Below, piece after piece: positions 33,654 to 46,380 of a stretch of 64,000 nucleotides of DNA. How positions within the stretch are numbered: position 1 is the first letter of the stretch; each line of letters opens with the position of its first letter. The DNA lies in assembly GCA_001632425.1 (NCBI GenBank), contig KV425578.1, positions 228,498 to 292,497 of the forward strand, read 5' to 3'. Below the pieces are notes generated by a model, which saw nothing but the letters and a program-made list of their open reading frames with translations, ran no database searches and was not told where the DNA came from. Source of the stretch: Neolentinus lepideus HHB14362 ss-1. Lineage: Eukaryota > Basidiomycota > Agaricomycetes > Gloeophyllales > Gloeophyllaceae. The position numbers and the translations under genes were made by a program.

Positions 33654-35761
33654 ATGAAGACCGCGTTCCTCCTAGCGTCTGTTTGCCTCGTCGCAGCGAG
33701 CCACGTCCAGCAGCCTCTCCACAAACCATACGACGCAGCCCTCGGGCAGTATGAACCCCTCGGGACCTTGGACGCGCTGAGCGAAACCGCGTTTGCGGTG
33801 CTGAGACACCCGGCGTTCGGGGCGCACGCGGTGAGGGTGAAGAGGAGCGACTTTTGCGATGGAGGGGTTGCGTGCGTGCTTCTTTAGTTCTCCCTGTTAC
33901 TTCAATAATCCAATCCCGACCGCTGATCAGAGCGTACACGGGCTACGTCGACACCGGCGCGCGCCACCTGTTCTTCTATTTCTTCGAGAGCAGGGGCGCG
34001 CCGGACGAGGACGACGTGGTGCTATGGATGAACGGCGGGCCAGGGTGTTCAAGTAGTATGGGGCTGTTTATGGAGCTTGGTGCGTGTTGTCCGATTGCGT
34101 GCCTTTACATTTCTCGTAGATCTGTGTTTGGGTTTGGGGCGAGATAGACATGGAGGACGGTGTTGATGTGTGCGAGCGAGGACGGTGCTAATATTTACTT
34201 GTATGTCGCAGGTCCGTGCAGGGTGACCTCGTCGAACACGACCGCGTACCACCCCGAGGCGTGGAACGAGAAGGCGAACGTGTTCTTCATCGACCAGCCG
34301 GTGAACACTGGGTTCTCGTACGCAGAGTATGGGGAGGGCGTGGTGAGTCCCCCTCTCTTCCCCTTCCCCTTCCCTTCCCCTTTCCCGCTCTTAAGTCCTT
34401 TACCCCAGACGCGCTCGGAAGACGCCGCCAAAGACATCGCCGCCTTCCTCGCGATCTTCTTCGCGCACTTTCCGCGCTTCCAGGGGCGCGCGGTGCACCT
34501 CGCCGGCGAGTCATACGCGGTCCGTCCAAGTCTCCATGCCCATTCATGGCCGAGTCTCATATATCCCCACTTACTCGCAGGGCCGCATGGTACCCGTGTT
34601 CGCATCCGAGATTTACGACCAAAACGCGCGCCTCCTGCGTGACGGTCTGACTCCTATCAATCTCACGTCTATTATGCTCGGTACGTCTCTGTCTAGTTAT
34701 GGGTGTTATTGGTATGTTCAGGGATTGTGGGATGCAGGGAATGGGCAGACGGATATATTCAGCATGACGCTGAGTTTCTACGATATGACGTGCACGGCCG
34801 CCTCTCTACCGCCGGTCCTGCCTATCAGGTATGTACAATGCATTTCGCCACCCCACCCCAACGCTGATGTTTATTTGACTTTAGTACATGCGTGCGGATC
34901 AAGCAGGCGGTCCCGAGGTGCGAGAAGATGATGAGGGAGGCGTGCGTTGACCGCTTCGACTCGATCAGCTGCGAGGACGCGGTGGCGGTTTGTCGGGCCG
35001 AGATCGGGTTTCCGTATGTCGCGACTGGTGCGCCTCGGGCTTGGGTTCGCTGGGGAGGAGGCTGACGGCTAGGGTGGGTTTGTTTTTGTGCAGGCGGAAA
35101 CCCGTATGATATCAGCAAGAAGTGCGAGGGGGAGTACGACGATACGATGTGTTATCCTCTCACCAAGTCCGTCTCTCTCCTGCCTCTCTCCTATGCCACA
35201 CCTTACGCCTACTGATGGACACCCCTCCCGGATCTCCTCCTGCACCAGAGACATCGCCGCGTTCCTCAACCTCCCCAGCACGCGCGCGGCGCTCGGCGTC
35301 GACCCCGCCGTCCCGTCCTTCGCGTCGTGCAACTACGACATCCTCAACGCCTTCGCGCGCGCGGACGACGCGCTCGCCCCGCCGTTCACGACGGACTATG
35401 TCGCGGGCCTGCTGGAGCGCGGCGTGCGCGTGTTGGTGTACGCGGGGAGCGTCGATTTTATATGCAACTGGGTGGGAAACGCGGCGTGGGTGGAGAAGCT
35501 GGAGTGGAGCGGGGGGGAGGCGTATAGGGGGCAGGAGATGAGGGGGTGGGATGTGGGTGGGAGGGCGGCGGGGCTGACGAAGGGCGCTGAGGGGTTGAGG
35601 TTTGTGAGTATATATGGGGGAGGGCATATGGTGAGTTCGGTGGTTTAGGGTGGGAGAGGGAGAGGTGCTGATGTGTTGTCGCTTTGGTGCAGGCGCCGTA
35701 TGATAGGCCGAAGGAGGCTCTGGAGATGGTTAAGAGATGGTTGGCGGATGAGCCATTCTAG
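33654..35761 (+). CDS. Secreted serine carboxypeptidase, family S10 (copy D)
   Basis: Ten exons (33654-33871, 33931-34079, 34212-34342, 34409-34519, 34581-34680, 34738-34828, 34885-35027, 35094-35166, 35249-35630, 35693-35761) sum to 488 residues in frame. Signal peptide [60 protein letters not shown]; nucleophile in GESYA; Asp in [13 protein letters not shown]; His in GGGHM. It keeps the Cys lost in copies A-C, and the intron that splits the oxyanion motif in B, C and E is absent. It is GC-richer and more diverged than the other copies, with a shorter N-terminal region. Orientation is opposite to A-C. Confidence 0.93.
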
Positions 35762-35914
35762 GTCGGAAGCGTTGCGATTGGAGTCGGGCGTGCGATGACC
35801 TAGGTGTCATGAGCCTTGTTTGTCCCAAATCCAGCTGTAAGCTAGTTTCGTCTGAACACTGAGCGCTGCGGCGCCGTGTGCGAAGGAGGTGACCCCAAGA
35901 GCAATGCAAAGACG

Positions 35915-35976
35915 GTGTTGGGAGGCCTCGACGCGAGTCCAGCTATTGGACTCGGGTTGAGGCCTCCCCACACCAC
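35915..35976. repeat. Hairpin-forming inverted repeat
   Basis: The arms 35921-35941 and 35947-35967 pair over 21 bp with two mismatches around a 5-nt loop (GGAGGCCTCGACGCGAGTCC / loop GCTAT), and GTGT...ACAC pairs outside. It lies about 150 bp past the end of copy D. It could be a foldback element or an RNA hairpin. Confidence 0.75.
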
Positions 35977-36804
35977 TGTTCCTTCTGCCCTGGACCCTGA
36001 TGACAATGGTCGCTCCAACACTCGTCCATCCGTATTGTGTGCTCCTCCACGGGCGCGTTCAGTCTGGTAGACTCACTCGCTCTGCTCACCAACATCACTC
36101 CTTTTCTTGCGCATTGGTGTATCAGTGGACAATGCAGTACGGCGAGAACCCTGATCAGGTGCGCTAGTATCTTAGTGTTTCATCTGTCGCTGCTAACTTG
36201 CGCCATAAACTAGAAATGGGATAGCTATCTGGCCCACTACACAAAATACCTGCCCAACGTGAATGAGCTCCTGTTCTGATAACCAGTCACTCCGGACTCC
36301 CATCCTATTTACCGCCCACCAAATACGCACTATTGTCTTGTCAAATCCTGCATCCTCATACCCCTTAGACCTGCCCTAGAGTAGCGTTCTGTTGCGCCTT
36401 GTGTGCAGCGTGTCGAATCCGACCATTAACGAGTTATCAATACTGGCGGCTTTGTCATTGATTAGACGCGCACACGCAGTGGATCCGCTATGTTATTCCT
36501 CAACGGAAAAAGCTTATTATCCCGGAACTGCGCAAACTCGAGCGGAAGGTTGAGTCATACCGCGCTCAAGTTGAAAGGGAGTATTAGGGCGCCGTCACTA
36601 CGCTCCTTCCATATTTTACATTTGCTTTGGGTACACTTAGAGGAACATAGAAAGCGGTTAAATATTAGTTCAGCCTGTTGTATTTGCATGCCAATGAGCG
36701 CCAGCTTCCGAACTTTGCAGAGTTTGGACACTGGTCTCCATCGTGTGCGGCAAAGGCGGGCCGACGTACCGGACTAATGATAATGAGTCAGTTAGGTCTC
36801 AAGC
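35977..36804. other. Intergenic, no supported gene
   Basis: About 830 bp. A short spliced-looking stretch (36134-36280, ending in YLAHYTKYLPNVNELLF and a stop) resembles a gene fragment but was not identified. Nothing else recognised. Confidence 0.4.
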
Positions 36805-37562
36805 GAAGTAGTGTGAATCGCGCCTCGGCAAACGCCGATTCACGCGCGGATTCACAGCGCGGGCGCCAAAGACTTTGCCTGCGCGGGAGCGCAATTCACA
36901 CTTTTGCGCTCTCCCACAGGCAAAGTCACAGAATTGAGGGCCTCAATTCACACTCTCGGGGCCCCAATTCACACTTCAATTCACACTTTTTGGCAGGGGA
37001 CCCGACGACTTTGCCTGTGGCGCAGGCGACTTTGCCTGGGCGCCCCTTTCGGCCGCTTTCGGCCCCGTTTGCACGGCGCGCCACGTGTCACCGCTGTGGC
37101 CTTGCTCTGCGCGCCGCGTTCGCGTTCGAGTGCGCGCGTTCGTTGACCTGCTTCACGTGGCCGCTCCCTCAGTCCAAAAATTAGTCAAAATTATGTAAAT
37201 ATTGGCGCTTAGGGCTCAGGATGGAAATATATATGTAATTTAATTAATTAACCGCTCAATCCTTCGAAATTAAGCATAGTTTGCCTGTTCCTGGCTGTAG
37301 TTTCTGTTGATAGAAATGGAGAATATAGTGCTTGTTCTGCTTAAATCTGCTTAAAGACATCGTTTACAGTAATTGTGTGTATGGAATACAAAGTTAAACG
37401 AGCAAAAACATTCAACTGACGTGCCACGTGAGCCAGTTACCAAATTAGGATGGCGCGTCGGCTTTGCCTGGCGAATCCGGGGAAACAGCCAAGTCACACG
37501 CGCGGTGTGAACCGCCCGCCAATTCACGGAGCCAGCTCCGTGAATTCGGCTTTTTGAGTTCA
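36805..37562. mobile_element. Repeat-rich non-autonomous element (candidate)
   Basis: A stretch of contrasting composition built from repeated short motifs: CAATTCACACT at about 36892, 36946, 36965 and 36978; GACTTTGCCTG or its complement at about 36871, 36917, 37010, 37027 and (variant) 37459; and palindromes such as CGATTCACGCGCGGATTCAC and ATTCACGGAGC...GCTCCGTGAAT. The outer ends TAGTGTGAATC and (complement) TAGGTGAACTC are loosely inverted. No coding capacity and no clear target duplication were found, so the class and exact limits are open. Confidence 0.5.
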
Positions 37563-37655
37563 CCTAGGGTTTTTAGATCCTAGATCAGGCCTGCAGAGTC
37601 TAGCTCGTTATTCAGTTTGACTGCCCAAGGTCGTCTATATACAATCGTATCAGGA

Positions 37656-39361
37656 ATGGCAGCATCTGCAATATTGCTTCCCCCGCCGGTCACCCCTCCA
37701 GACTACCATAGAATTGTCTCGCCGACATTGTGGATACCGACGGATACTAGCAAGCCTGTCCCGGTAGGCCTGCTCGCGTGCCAGCGTATGTCAGACGTGA
37801 ATCCGAATATGTATCTAATACATCACTGATTGCTTATTTAATGTGGCACAGGAGACCCCCTGCTACGGGAACTCCCAACGACCGTGGTCAGTGCTCGTGT
37901 CTCGCAACCAGCTGCCTCTGGACCAGGCAAGAACAAGAAGAAAGCCTCGAGTTCAGCTAGTGCTACAGCGACAGAACCTCTTATTGAGGTTATCCTTCAT
38001 GACACTATATTATTTCCCGAAGGCGGAGGACAGCCATCAGATATCGGGATTATAACTTCCGAAGATGGCACAATATGGGACGTCGTAGAAATAAAGAGAC
38101 ACGGCGGGCATGCTGTGCATTACGTCCGGGCTAAGAGCTCAGACCCCGGCGTATCCCTGAGTGCATTTCCAGTGGGTGCGAAAGTCGGTGTCGCCCTGGG
38201 CGAGGAGGGATGGACGAGGAGGCTTGATCATGTAAGTCAAGTCCTGTCTCACTGTTCCTCTTTTTAGTGACTCCGGCGCACCCAGATGAGCATGCACACC
38301 TCGCAGCATCTGCTTTCTGCTGTATTGGAAACCCATCTCAAGCTCCCGACCCTCTCTTGGTCTCTGCCTGCATATCCGTCGTCACACCCCGGATCCGTCG
38401 AGCTCCCGCGCGCGCTCACGGCCTCTGAGCTTACCTTTGCACAGACGCTCGCGAACCAGCATGCATTTGAGGGGCGTAAGGTGCACGTAGAAGTCTCTGA
38501 ACTCGCGGATGAAGAGCACATTAAACTCCAAGACGTGGAGAAACTCGAGAGTGGGAGAGCCGTTGGTAAGGGTGTGCCGAAGGATTATACTGGCGGTGTC
38601 AAGCGGGTAGTAATCATCGACGGGGTAGATAGGAATCCGTAAGCACCCTCGATCCCGTGCAGATCGTCCTGATAACCAATGTTCGTCCTGCTAGATGCTG
38701 TGGCACTCACCTTCCAACAATCCACTCCGTTCCCCTCTTCCTATTCCCCTCACCTACTCCGTCCACCTCCACCTCCTCGAGCCGACTATACTTCCTCGCC
38801 GGTCCGCGCGTGCTCACCCACCTCGCATCCCTCAACTCCCTCCTGAACAGCACCTCGGCTACCCTGAGCTGTGGCATTCCGCTAGTCCCAGAGCGCGTCG
38901 TGCAAGTCGTGGACGAGCGGCGGAGGGCGGAAAAGCGGGTGGGGGACGTTGAGGAAGAGCTGGCGGGGATGATCGCGAGCCAGATGAGAGGGGACATGGA
39001 GAAGGCACAGGACGCGTATGTGGTGCATCGGCATCGGACGGACGACACGGCGGGTGCGCTGGCATTCTTGTCGTCCATATCTTCGGCTTTTGTGAACTTG
39101 AATGCGGGGTCGACCAAGCCGTATGTGGTGGTTCTGTCGTCTTCGCCATCCTCGCAGACGTCCGGTAGCGTCAGTGTAGTGGTCGTGTCAGGCTCAGATG
39201 ATAAGTTGGTAAAGAAGGTCGGGGATGCGCTGAAGGCTAAGGTTGGGGTGAAGGGCGGCGGGAAGGGGAATCGATGGAGTGGCAAGTATACGGGTGTCTG
39301 GAGGGACAAGGAGAGTGTTGCTGTGGATGAAGTGATAAGAGAGGTCAGCACCAAATTGTGA
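37656..39361 (+). CDS. Alanyl-tRNA editing protein (AlaX/Aarsd1 type)
   Basis: Four exons (37656-37785, 37852-38231, 38286-38638, 38695-39361) give 509 residues. The free-standing editing domain hydrolyses Ser (and Gly) mischarged on tRNA-Ala. Landmarks in order: LLACQRDPLLRELPTTVVSA, LHDTILFPEGGGQPSDIG, the zinc motif HxxxH in DHMSMHTSQHLLSA with the first H-pair spanning the exon 2/3 junction, and the second zinc site CCGTHLPT. The C-terminal part (VVQVVDERRRAEKRVGDVEE, then SGSDDKLVKKVGDALKA) matches the alanyl-synthetase-like C-domain, as in Aarsd1. There is no aminoacylation domain. The gene is followed 500 bp later by GPI18 on the same strand. Confidence 0.9.
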
Positions 39362-39860
39362 CAGGACTGCAGCACTCAGCGGCGGCGAACTGTGGGCAGG
39401 AGATCGAGTCAATCGCTCGTAATGAGTCCTTGTATATTGTGTATATTGTGTGTTAACATTCAATTAGAACGCCACGGTGTGAATTTTGGGCGTTGTCATA
39501 TTTAATTGCAAAGTAGATGCAGTGTAGCTGCAATGTGGGAGGAGAATCTCTCGCTCAGACAAAACTAAATATGACTGCCTACCTAGGCTTACCTCCGCAC
39601 ATCATGTCCCCCAATTTTTCTCTTGATTCCGAGACTGTCCCATCTTCTCTACGCGATGAAATATTACTGTTAACGTTCGACCCGACTGTGGTCTTCCTCA
39701 AACTGCAGCTAGCCACTGGTAAAGTAGCTCCTATGGTGTGCTTCAATGGGGGTTATTCCGACCTCTCTGGAGGGCCTTGGTCCAGTACCGGTTTCCACCG
39801 CGAGGGCATGGTAGCCGAACACAAAGAAGCGCTCCGAGTCGCGGAAATTGCCTCACTTGG

Positions 39861-41347
39861 ATGGCTTCTTCCTCAACGACCATCTCAATCTCTCGCTCTC
39901 ATCTTTACCTGCTATCAATCGCATCCCGCATATTCATCCTATGTCTCGTCTACATCTCCTCCTTTCTCCCAGTCTTCGACTCCGGTGTTAATGTCGTTCT
40001 GTCGCCTTCCACCAACCGTCTGACGTCCGCGCTGCTCAGATGGGATACATTCCACTTCGCTCACATCGCGAAAGAAGGATATGTCTATGAATATGAGTGG
40101 GCGTTTTTCCCTGGAATAACCATGACCATGCGATATGCTGGTCAAGCGACCGGACTGCTCAAGCATTTCCTCGGTATTGAAGGAGATGGCACGGTGAACA
40201 TCTTGCAAGGAGCGGCAATATTGGCGATGCTATGCGACAGCACAGTCGCTCTGTACGATCTGAGCTTGGAGGTGTTCGCGTCTGAGAGGATTGCGCGTCT
40301 TGCTGCTTTGCTGTCTTTGATTCCTAGCAGTCCTGCTGCTTTGCGGTATGCGCCGTATACGGAGCCGTTTTTCACGTATTTGTCGTACAAAGGCGAGTCA
40401 CCCATCGCAGCATCATATGTTAGCAGTAGTGCTGATAATAGAGGCAAGGAAGGTATGCTCGCCAGCATGAAGTCGCAATACCTTGAGGCTGCTGTCTTCT
40501 TCGCACTCGCGAGCACTTTCCGCTCGAATGGCATCCTGCTAGCAGGCTACATCGTCTGGCCACTGGTTGTGCAACCACTTCTACAACGCGCAATTGTAGG
40601 TCGCTGATGTTCACCCTCGGGATCTACTCACTCGCCCTCCAGCCTCGCCGTGCAACAGTATATTATGCATTTTCTCTCAGCATATTCATTGGCCTCCCGT
40701 TAATCTTATACCAAGCCTCGGCATACCGTCTCTTCTGTTCATCATCTTCTCGGCCCTCATGGTGCTCCAACTTCCCGCCATCTATCTACACCTACGTGCA
40801 GGCTGCGTACTGGGACGTCGGCTTCCTGCGCTACTGGCAGCTCAGCCAGATTCCGAACTTCCTTATGGCGGCACCTGTCTATGTCCTGTTATCCTCGTTC
40901 TACTGGTTCCATCTGTCTCGTTGGATTTCAGACATGCTAGCGAGTCTACAAAGGACTGAGAGTGTGACGCGAGTTCCGAAAGTCTCGTCTGATCCGTTCC
41001 TTTCTCCGAAACTGACGCCTTTCGTCATCCACGCGTTGATATTGACTTCAACTCTACTCGTCTCCTCGCACGCACAGATTATCCTCCGACTAGCCGCGTC
41101 TATGCCTGTTGTCTACTGGGCGGCTGCATGGTTACTAATCCGAGACAACGCTGTGAAGCAGAAACGCCGAGTTCAAGGAGGAGTGAAGAAAACGTTTGAA
41201 GAGCAAGTAACGGAGAAGGGGTCGAGTCAAGAGACCAGACCGCCTGGGCAGTGCGGGTGGCATTGGGGAAGGGTATGGGTCTGGTGGTCTGTGGTCTGGG
41301 GCAGTGCTAGCGTTGTTCTTTGGACTACGGGGTTACCCCCTGCTTGA
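39861..41347 (+). CDS. GPI18: GPI mannosyltransferase 2 (PIG-V family)
   Basis: Two exons (39861-40595, 40643-41347) give 479 residues. The enzyme adds the second mannose to the GPI anchor precursor in the ER lumen, using dolichol-phosphate mannose. Seen: a first membrane helix (HLYLLSIASRIFILCLVYIS), the family motif ALLRWDTFHFAHIAKEGYVY with the catalytic-type Asp-containing RWD, WAFFPGITMTMR, YAPYTEPFFTYLSYKG, FRSNGILLAGYIVWP, and later helices with YWDVGFLRYWQLSQIPNFLM. Multiple hydrophobic segments run to the C-terminus. A stretch at about 40394-40450 (ESPIAASYVSSSADNRGKEG) is poorly conserved and could be a retained in-frame intron or a loop. The start at 39861 places the first helix correctly; upstream frame is open but unlikely. 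Confidence 0.88.
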
Positions 41348-42018
41348 CCGGTTCGGCCAGTAGCCGTAGGCTTCTGCTCTTCTCTGTATGTACCTTGTAG
41401 AAACGGATGATTAACGTAACATCTACAGGATGCGTGGAGCTCCGTATTTTATCACATCAGTACTTCTGAAGTTACTACTAGTACTGATACTCAAGCTTGA
41501 GAGTCGACACCCCTCTTCTCTTGCATTCATCTACGGTTTTGAATTCCGGATTTCATTGGAACGGGATCAGACTAGACTCGTGTCCAGTCTCTGCGGCTAG
41601 CACGCGTCTACGAGAGGTTGTGCAATGCTATGTACGAGCGCGGAAGGAGGAGAATCGGCGGAGGAAAGAGGGTGGGCGGGATGGCTTAGATATATATTTC
41701 GTGCGTAGCACAAGTATCATACAAAGAGTTTGGTTACGAGACTAGGATCAGACTCAGATATCCTTCATGAATCTATGACCGTCTCCATTTTTCAGGGGGA
41801 ACTTGCCTATCATCGGCATTTGTAGAGGTCCATATGGCCTCCCATAAGATGTACTTCTTATCTACGAGACGTAGTCAGCACGGGAAAGGATCGGGACAAC
41901 CTAGCTATAGTGGTGAATGTGATGCCGATGAGAGTTCTAGTTCCCGAACATCGTTGATACGGTATACATAACACCGCTATAGTCGGCCAGAGACAACATC
42001 GACGGCACACGAACAACC
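41348..42018. other. Intergenic, nothing recognised
   Basis: About 670 bp between GPI18 and carboxypeptidase copy E; presumably holds the promoter of copy E. Confidence 0.45.
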
Positions 42019-44162
42019 ATGAAGGCTGGTCTTGCGCTGGGAGTACTCGGCACGTTTGTGGCGTCTGTAGTGGCTGCAGGACAACACCCATTTTCTAGTC
42101 TTGGTGGCAAGTCTTCTTTGGGGACTTCTGGATTCAGGCCGCAGAAACAACCTGCGTATAATGTGGACTACAACCTGGCGAGTTATGACGCCGGGTTGTT
42201 CACGCCCGTGGAGAGTCTGAGCTCCTTAGGGAGTGAATTCACAATTCTCGGGCATCCAGCGTTCCCGAAGCACAGCGTAAGGATCAAGAGGAGCGACTTC
42301 TGTGACGGAACTGTAAAGTAAGCGGATATCAGTCTGGTCTTCTAGCTAAGGGACATACAAGGTAACATTGACCGTTCACTATTTGCGCAGTACATACACC
42401 GGCTACATCGACATCGAGGCGAGGCACCTATTCTTCTACTTCTTCGAAAGTAGGAGCGACCCAGACAAGGACGATGTCATATTCTGGACGAACGGAGGTG
42501 CGCTCATAGGCTGTTCACTACTACCAAAACCCTCTTAATCCTCCTTCTAGGACCTGGATGCTCTTCGTCTTTGGGGCTGTTCATGGAGCTCGGTACGGTT
42601 CCGATCTCATGCTATATGTCCCGTTCAATGCCAACAGTAACTGCGTTCATTTATTTCAGGTCCCTGCAGAGTGCCGAGCTCCAACGGCACCGTCTTCCAC
42701 CCCGAGTCCTGGAACTCCAAGGCGAACGTCTTCTTTATCGACCAGCCTATTGGTGTGGGTTTCTCATACGCCGAGTACGGTGAGGCTGTCGTAAGTATCT
42801 CCTAACAAAAACTGTCATTGGCACGAAGTGCGGTCTGATTGAATGGTGTTCGACGTAGAGCACCACAGAAGAAGCAGCCAAAGACATTGCCGCCTTTGTC
42901 TCCATCTTCTTCGAGAACTTCAGCAGCTTCAAGGGAAGAGGTTTCCACATGGCAGGAGAGTCTTACGGTGTAAGTTGTATCCAAATGAACTGTAATTCCA
43001 CCGCTCAAACCTACTCGTGCCGCTAATAGGGCCGCTATATCCCCGTATTCGCCTCTGCCGTGTACGACCAAAACGCCAAACTTGTTGATGTTGGGCTGAC
43101 CCCGATCAACCTGTCCTCTGTCATGATCGGTAAATCTCCTCAACAGCCATTGTACTGAATCTACAAGTCTCACATACACGGTAGGAAACGGTATGACCGA
43201 CACCTTCACGATGATGACATCCTACTACGACATGGAGTGCACGCCTGCATCAGTGCCGCCTATCCTCGATATCAGGTAAACGCTATCATCGTGTTTCTGA
43301 GAAGTCATTTGTTCATGGGATGTATACTACAGCACCTGCGTCCGCATGAAGCAAGCGATCCCGAGGTGCCAAAAGCTAGTGAAGGAGAGCTGCACGGACG
43401 TATTCGACGCCATCGGCTGCGAAGAGGCTATGGCTATCTGCACCATGGAAATCTCAGAGCCCTTCTTCGCCAGCGGTCAGTAGATCATCTCCTTCGTTTC
43501 ACTTACACACCCATTTTTAACCTCGCCCCCAGGGATGAACCCCTACGACATCAGCAAAGTCTGTGACGGGCCCATCGAAGAGACGCTTTGCTACCCCATT
43601 ACCAAGTACGTGGTCATCGGCTAACATCATGTGTTAAACACTTGACACCGCAACTCGACAGGACTATCAGCCAGTTCCTCGACCGCCCTGACGTCCGCGC
43701 ACAAATCGGCGTCGATCCCTCCATCACCGCCAACTTCTCTTCCTGCAGTGACACCGTCGGATACGCGTTCCTGACGGCCGACGACTCACTGTTCCCGACG
43801 TACCTCTACGTCGCAGGCTTACTCGAGCGTGGGGTTAAAGTCTTGATTTATGTCGGCTCGTACGACTGGATCTGCAATTGGGTGGGCAATGAAAGATGGA
43901 CCCTCGCGCTCGAATGGAGCGGGAAGGAGGAGTTTGGACAGCAGAGCCTCAGGGAATGGGAGGTGAATGGGAAGGCTGCGGGTGTGACGAGGAGCGCTGG
44001 TGGGTTGACTTTTGCCACGATTGAGGGCGCTGGGCATATGGTAGGCGATGGCGTTCCTATGGGTGAGCGGACCGTTGACCTATATCTTCCAAGGTTCCGT
44101 ATGACAAGCCGAAAGAGTCCCTCGAGATGGTTAACAGATGGTTGTCGGGTAAAGAATTGTAG
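42019..44162 (+). CDS. Secreted serine carboxypeptidase, family S10 (copy E)
   Basis: Eleven exons (42019-42317, 42391-42497, 42551-42592, 42660-42790, 42859-42969, 43030-43129, 43185-43275, 43333-43475, 43533-43605, 43662-44040, 44094-44162) sum to 514 residues in frame. Signal peptide [26 protein letters not shown]; oxyanion motif [17 protein letters not shown] split by an intron; [17 protein letters not shown]; nucleophile in GESYG; Asp in [13 protein letters not shown]; His in GAGHM. Closest in exon structure to copies B and C, but it keeps the oxyanion-motif Cys and is on the opposite strand, so it probably resembles the ancestor of the A-C array. Expected role is extracellular or vacuolar C-terminal peptide trimming. 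Confidence 0.94.
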
Positions 44163-44500
44163 GGCTATTTCTGTATCGTTTATGTCGACAATGGGAAGCA
44201 TCACCATCTTTACATGCACTCCTGTGTTGAACATCCACATTGAGCGAGAGTTGCTGGCTTTGTCCTGCTATCACCATCACTTCGCAGGCCGTAGGCGAAT
44301 TCGAGAGATCTTGCTGATGCATCATGTTCATGATACATCTTGGATTGACACCTTATCACGAAGGACAAAAGCTCAGACAAAATATAGATATTCATACATC
44401 AGCACCAGTACTTACTATTGATCCACATGAATGACTGGAAAAGATGACTGTCCGTCCACTCAGCTGAAAGAGAAGCGTCCGCGAATCTCCACCCGTGTCA

Positions 44501-46146
44501 CTATTGCACGGGGCTAGTCGGTGTGTCCGAATTATGGGCATCCGAGTTATGATCGATGTCTCCAAACTCCACGTCTTGTATTTGCTCGAATATTGCCAAG
44601 AGCCCGGGCACGTCAGGGCGTGATGGATTATCCTCATCCTCTACGATTTGTTCATGTTCGCTGTCGAACGAGGACGATGTCGACGACGTACTCATCGCGA
44701 TATAAGATTCATCCCCGTCTGACTCCTCAAACGAGAGTTGACTGGTGGCAGAGACAACCGCGTCAACGCTCAGGTCTTCCTCAAGCCAGTTATCGTCTCT
44801 CCGAATCATGTCATAGGTTTCCAAAATCGTAGCGCCAGGTACATGGATCTTGAACTCCTCACCACCCGTCTTCGGATGTAGTGCGACCGCCAGGTGAGAC
44901 ATGGCAGCGAGCTCGGGGTCGATGAGCCTCACGCGCTCCAACGCAGGAAAGCCGTCAGGGGTGAACTCCTTGATACGCTTCGCCCAATCTGTGGGAGGCT
45001 CCGGCGCGTACGGATCTGAGTAGTCTTCCGTGGGGTGCCAGTCACTGAAATGTCCCCGCGCAGGCCACGACGCGGTGTTGGGACTCCATGCGAGGACATC
45101 GATCCAGCGCAGGGTGGGATGACACGAGGGGAAGGCGATATCCGCCATGAAGACGAGATGTTCGAGGACAGGACAGTGCTCCATGAGCGGCTGAATGTCG
45201 TATGGGGCATAGTGCAGGTGGTAGTGTGGAATCATACATTTGAGGGAGAGGAGGCGGAGGGTGCGGCCTTGGCTGGCGATAAGCGGGAGGACGGATGACC
45301 AGAGCGGTCGGTGGAGGTATGAGCACCCAATGCTCCTCAGGCTGGGGAGAGCAAGGACCCTCGGAAGCCGAAGGATATCCGACATGTCTCCCGGAAGTAC
45401 ATGCAGAGACAGGTGTTCCAGGTATGGCAGACTTACGGGGGTTTCCGTCACTTCTGTGGGTGCCAAGTGAGTCAAGCCGCCGAGAACGAGGGCCAGTGAT
45501 TTCAACTGTGTCGTATCCCGCAAGAGATCAACTAAGGTGGACGATATATGAATATCCTCGCCAAATGCCAGATGCGTGAGGTTCCGGAAGTAGGGGGACA
45601 GTGTCGACATTATGAAAGAGTTGCCATGGTTCTCGTCAAACAAAGGCGCATAAGTGATTGCCGTCAGCCGAGGACATTTCGCGAGCAAGCAATCCAGGGA
45701 CGCAGTAAAAGCGTCAGAACAGATATCAGGCACAGCACACCCCACCGTGATACTAGAGATTAAACTTGACAGCTGTGCCTCTGTAGCCTCCTCTAGGGTA
45801 CGCAGTAAAGCTGGAATCTGACCAACACGACGCAGGGCGATACTTTTATACAGAAATTCAACGCCTACAGCCCACCATGGCTTGCATACGCGAACGACTG
45901 ACTTCTGATCGCGCAGCGTACGTGACCAAAGGGAGTTGGGTCCCTGAGTGATCGACGGCTCTAGCAGATCGAGTGGTCCTGCGAAACAGTAGTCCAGTAT
46001 AATCCTTAGGACTTCGGGAGGTAGTTTCAGAATTGCGCTCCTATTGGATAAGGGGGTATCTGAGGACAAGAATTATCCTGTAGTCAGTGACAGTGCATTA
46101 TGGGGACTTACGATAGCCACTCACCAGCCTCTTCGCGAGCAATCAT
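44501..46146 (-). CDS. F-box-like/LRR protein
   Basis: Two exons (46125-46146 and 44501-46059) give 526 residues. The short first exon MIAREEA joins to LSNRSAILKLPPEVLRIILDYC, a typical fungal F-box-like N-terminus (L-P-P-E-V-L-x-x-I), followed by VVRVCKPWWAVGVEFLYKSI, the usual second half. Leucine-rich repeats follow (LTHLAFGEDI, LPYLEHLSLHV, ALPSLRSIGCSYL, CPVLEHLVF). The C-terminus is acidic and Ser-rich. F-box proteins select substrates for Skp1-Cul1 ubiquitin ligases; the substrate is unknown. It is divergent from the cullin-4 gene with 234 bp between start codons, so the two may share a promoter region. The ATG 46146 start requires the 65-nt intron; no in-frame ATG precedes the F-box without it. 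Confidence 0.8.
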
Positions 46147-46380
46147 TGTCGCAGTCCTTGGTTAAAGTCTGAAACTAACTGGTAGAAGCGGCCACTTAAC
46201 CGCAATATATCCCCAGAGTCCGTATACCAAACCGGAAATGAAGGCAGTCAACTCCTTGGTGGTTACTTTGAGGAAAGCCTGCCACTACATGAGCTCCTGG
46301 ATACTTCCGACCTTTAACATTATATTTATAAACTCCGCGTTTCGTTCCTCAGATACTTCAGACACTGCATTTCCACTGCG

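Noticed and set aside
36130..36282. Spliced short coding sequence ending in YLAHYTKYLPNVNELLF
   Set aside because: One plausible intron and a stop are visible, but there is no start, no recognised domain and no upstream exon. Treated as an unidentified fragment.
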